DNA from: Caenimonas aquaedulcis
Lineage (GTDB): Bacteria > Pseudomonadota > Gammaproteobacteria > Burkholderiales > Burkholderiaceae_C
Length of the DNA stretch: 64,000 nt
NCBI RefSeq assembly: GCF_015831345.1
Contig: NZ_JADWYS010000001.1
Coordinates: forward strand, 3,686,618-3,750,617
Reading direction: 5' to 3'
The number at the start of each line of letters is the position of its first letter. Position 1 is the stretch's first letter. The translations under genes and the position numbers were made by a program. The notes under the pieces were generated by a model. It saw nothing but the letters and a program-made list of their open reading frames with translations, searched no databases and had not been told where the DNA came from. Of this stretch, positions 61,647 to 64,000 are shown in pieces.

Positions 61647-62869
61647 AGCTCCAAGCTGTGCTCGGCCATCTCGGCAGGCCCTCCTGGACGATGGGCCACG
61701 TCCAGTCCGACAAGACGCTGCGCGCGCCGGTCGGCCCGCTGCACTTCGACACGGCGCTGCTGTGGGTCACCGTCGCGCTGGTCGCCTTCGGCCTGGTGAT
61801 GGTGTATTCCGCCTCCGTCGCGATGCCGGACAACCCGAAGTTCGCGCGCTACACGCACACCTATTTCCTGGTGCGCCACGTCATCTTCCTGGCGATCGCC
61901 TTCGTCGCGGCGCTGCTCGCCTACCAGGTGCCCATGGCGACCTGGGAGAAGGTCGCGCCGTGGCTCTTCATCGCATCGCTGCTGCTGCTGATGGCGGTGC
62001 TGGTGCCCAAGGTCGGCTCGGTGGTCAACGGCGCGCGCCGCTGGATCTCGCTGGGTTTCATGGGCTTCCAGCCGTCGGAGCTCGCGAAGTTCGCGGTTCT
62101 GCTTTATGCGGCCAACTACATGGTGCGCAAGATGGATGTGAAGGAGCGCTTCTTCCGCGCCGTGCTGCCGATGGCCGCCGCCGTCGCGATTGTCGGGCTG
62201 CTCCTGCTCGCCGAGCCGGACATGGGCGCCTTCATGGTGATCGCCGTGATCGCGATGGGCATCCTCTTTCTAGGCGGCGTCAACGCGCGCATGTTCTTCC
62301 TGATCGCCGCCGTCATGACGGTCGCCTTCATGCTGATGATCGCGCTGTCGGACTGGCGCCGCGAGCGGATCTTCGCCTACCTCGACCCGTGGAACGAGAA
62401 GTACACGCTCGGCAAGGGCTACCAGCTGTCGCACTCGCTCATCGCCATCGGTCGGGGCGAGATATTCGGCGTCGGCCTCGGCGGCAGTGTCGAGAAGCTC
62501 CACTGGCTGCCGGAGGCGCACACCGACTTCCTGCTCGCGGTGATCGGCGAGGAGTTCGGGCTCATCGGCGTCGTCATCGTGATCGGCCTGTTCCTGTGGA
62601 TGACCCGGCGCATCATGCACATCGGCCGTCAGGCCATCGCGCTGGATCGCGTGTTCGCCGGGCTCGTCGCGCAAGGTGTCGGCATCTGGATCGGCTTCCA
62701 GGCCTTCATCAACATGGGCGTGAACCTCGGCGCGCTGCCCACCAAGGGCCTGACGCTGCCGCTCATGAGCTATGGCGGTTCGGCGATCCTGATGAACCTC
62801 GTCGCTCTCGCGGTGGTGATGCGGGTCGACCAGGAAAACAAGTCGCTGATGCGCGGAGGCCGGGCATGA
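61643..62869 (+). CDS. ftsW: Septal peptidoglycan polymerase FtsW
   Basis: A 408-residue SEDS glycosyltransferase with ten membrane helices. Motifs N-G-A-R-R-W-I, E-P-D-M-G, and [16 protein letters not shown] near the end, with S-Y-G-G-S. Polymerises lipid II at the septum with FtsI. Overlaps murG by 4 bases. Confidence 0.95.
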   Translation: MKLQAVLGHLGRPSWTMGHVQSDKTLRAPVGPLHFDTALLWVTVALVAFGLVMVYSASVAMPDNPKFARYTHTYFLVRHVIFLAIAFVAALLAYQVPMATWEKVAPWLFIASLLLLMAVLVPKVGSVVNGARRWISLGFMGFQPSELAKFAVLLYAANYMVRKMDVKERFFRAVLPMAAAVAIVGLLLLAEPDMGAFMVIAVIAMGILFLGGVNARMFFLIAAVMTVAFMLMIALSDWRRERIFAYLDPWNEKYTLGKGYQLSHSLIAIGRGEIFGVGLGGSVEKLHWLPEAHTDFLLAVIGEEFGLIGVVIVIGLFLWMTRRIMHIGRQAIALDRVFAGLVAQGVGIWIGFQAFINMGVNLGALPTKGLTLPLMSYGGSAILMNLVALAVVMRVDQENKSLMRGGRA

Positions 62870-63930
62870 CCGCACGCTGCGCGCTCGTGATGGCCGGCGG
62901 CACCGGCGGCCACATCTTCCCGGGCCTCGCCGTCGCGGAGGCGCTGCGCGATCGCGCCTGGCGCGTGCACTGGCTGGGCGGCCCCGGCAGCATGGAGAGC
63001 CAGCTCGTTCCGCCGCGCGGCTTCACGTTCGAGACCATCGATTTTTCCGGCGTGCGCGGCAAGGGCATCAAGACACTCGCGCTGTTGCCGCTGCGCCTCG
63101 CGAAGGCGCTTTGGCAAAGCATCGTCGTGGTTCGCCGCGTGAAGCCGGACGTAGTCATCGGCCTGGGCGGCTACATCACCTTCCCGGCCGGGATGGCGAG
63201 CGTCCTGATGCGCAAGCCGCTCGTGCTGCACGAGCAGAACTCCATCGCCGGCATGGCCAACAAAGTGCTGGCGGGCATGGCGGCACGGGTCTTCACTGCC
63301 TTTCCGAACGTGCTGAAGAAGGGCGCGTGGGTCGGCAATCCGCTGCGCGCGGGCTTCCTGCAGCAGCCCGGTCCGCAGGAGCGCATGGGCGCGCGCACCG
63401 GCCCGCTGCGCCTGCTCGTGGTCGGCGGCAGCCTGGGCGCGAAGGCGCTCAACGAGATCGTGCCGAAGGCGCTCGCGATGATCCCGGAAGGAATCCGCCC
63501 CGTGACGCTGCACCAGAGCGGCGCTAAACAGATCGACGAGCTGCGCGCCAACTACGCCGCCGCGGGCGTGCAGGCCGAGCTCACACCCTTCATCGACGAC
63601 ACCGCGCGTGCGTATGCCGATGCCGACGTGATCGTTTGCCGCGCCGGCGCGAGCACGGTGACGGAGATCGCGGCCGTCGGCGCCGCGGCGGTGTTCGTGC
63701 CGTTCCCCGCGGCGGTGGACGACCACCAGACCACGAACGCCAAATTCCTGGTCGATGCCGGCGGCGGCTGGCTGAAGCAGCAGCGCGAACTCACGCCGGA
63801 ATGGCTCGCGGACCTGCTGCGCACGGTCGATCGCGCGGAATTGATCCGCCGCGCGACCGCCGCCCAGCAGATGAAGAAGACAACCGCCACCGACGACGTC
63901 GTGAAGGCCTGCGAGGAACTCGCGTCATGA
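62866..63930 (+). CDS. murG: UDP-GlcNAc:lipid I transferase MurG
   Basis: A 354-residue peripheral membrane glycosyltransferase making lipid [11 protein letters not shown] near residue 11, H-E-Q-N, G-G-S-L-G-A-K and the C-terminal nucleotide site R-A-G-A-S-T-V-T-E with [13 protein letters not shown]. Overlaps murC by 4 bases. Confidence 0.96.
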   Translation: MTARCALVMAGGTGGHIFPGLAVAEALRDRAWRVHWLGGPGSMESQLVPPRGFTFETIDFSGVRGKGIKTLALLPLRLAKALWQSIVVVRRVKPDVVIGLGGYITFPAGMASVLMRKPLVLHEQNSIAGMANKVLAGMAARVFTAFPNVLKKGAWVGNPLRAGFLQQPGPQERMGARTGPLRLLVVGGSLGAKALNEIVPKALAMIPEGIRPVTLHQSGAKQIDELRANYAAAGVQAELTPFIDDTARAYADADVIVCRAGASTVTEIAAVGAAAVFVPFPAAVDDHQTTNAKFLVDAGGGWLKQQRELTPEWLADLLRTVDRAELIRRATAAQQMKKTTATDDVVKACEELAS

Positions 63931-64000
63931 AGCACGCCATCAAACACATCCACTTCGTGGGCATCGGCGGCGCAGGCATGTCCGGCATCGCGGAAGTGCT
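63927..64000 (+). CDS. murC: UDP-MurNAc:L-alanine ligase, partial
   Basis: The first 24 codons only: [23 protein letters not shown]. This is the N-terminal dinucleotide fold of MurC, and the position after murG fits the cluster order. Continues beyond the window. Confidence 0.92.
   Translation, partial: MKHAIKHIHFVGIGGAGMSGIAEV

Overview
The window is a GC-rich chromosome segment of a betaproteobacterium. The gene content and order (GltIJKL, dapF-DUF484-xerC, htpX, a complete 5' part of the dcw cluster, a type A RNase P RNA, a single-cysteine DksA) suggest Burkholderiales, most likely Comamonadaceae (Ramlibacter/Variovorax-like). This is inferred from remembered protein resemblance, not from a search.

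Layout. 1-7.9 kb: a truncated sensor kinase with a YfiR-like partner, a helical phasin-like protein, an AI-2E-type permease, a surface lipoprotein, an acyl-CoA thioesterase and an Atm1-like ABC exporter. 7.8-16.8 kb: a chromosomal integron. An integron integrase (intI, minus strand) is divergent from an array of 15 gene cassettes, all read on the plus strand, each ended by an attC site. The intI promoter has a LexA box filling its 17-bp spacer, and its predicted transcript would start at or next to the intI AUG. Cassette cargo is mostly small unknown proteins, plus a short-chain dehydrogenase and a HigB/HigA-type pair whose toxin is broken. The array ends in a truncated attC and an attC relic. 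16.8-24.6 kb: a run of small single genes, all on the plus strand (two GFA proteins, YciI-like, HAD, TspO, methyltransferase, YdhR-like, DUF1801, AHSA1, cyclophilin). Among them is a 78-residue protein that aligns without gaps to the R67-type trimethoprim-insensitive dihydrofolate reductase (DfrB) and keeps every active-site residue.

24.6-49 kb is ordinary chromosome: a LysR regulator, aspartase next to the glutamate/aspartate transporter gltIJKL, pyrC, a NYN/LOTUS protein, htpX, rnpB, an M48 protease, a Nudix-MBL fusion, the dapF-DUF484-xerC block, a 7TM protein with a degenerate GGDEF domain, RlmI and a CobW-type metallochaperone. 49-52.3 kb holds a one-cysteine DksA with a long Ala/Lys/Pro tail and a STAS protein. 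52.6-64 kb is the division and cell wall cluster mraZ-rsmH-ftsL-ftsI-murE-murF-mraY-murD-ftsW-murG-murC, headed by four 10-bp-spaced GTG repeats that look like the MraZ operator; murC runs off the window.

The most interesting parts are the SOS-controlled integron with its uncharacterised cargo, the non-cassette dfrB homologue just beyond it, and the broken toxin-antitoxin cassette. Functions are assigned from motifs and remembered families; no database search was run.
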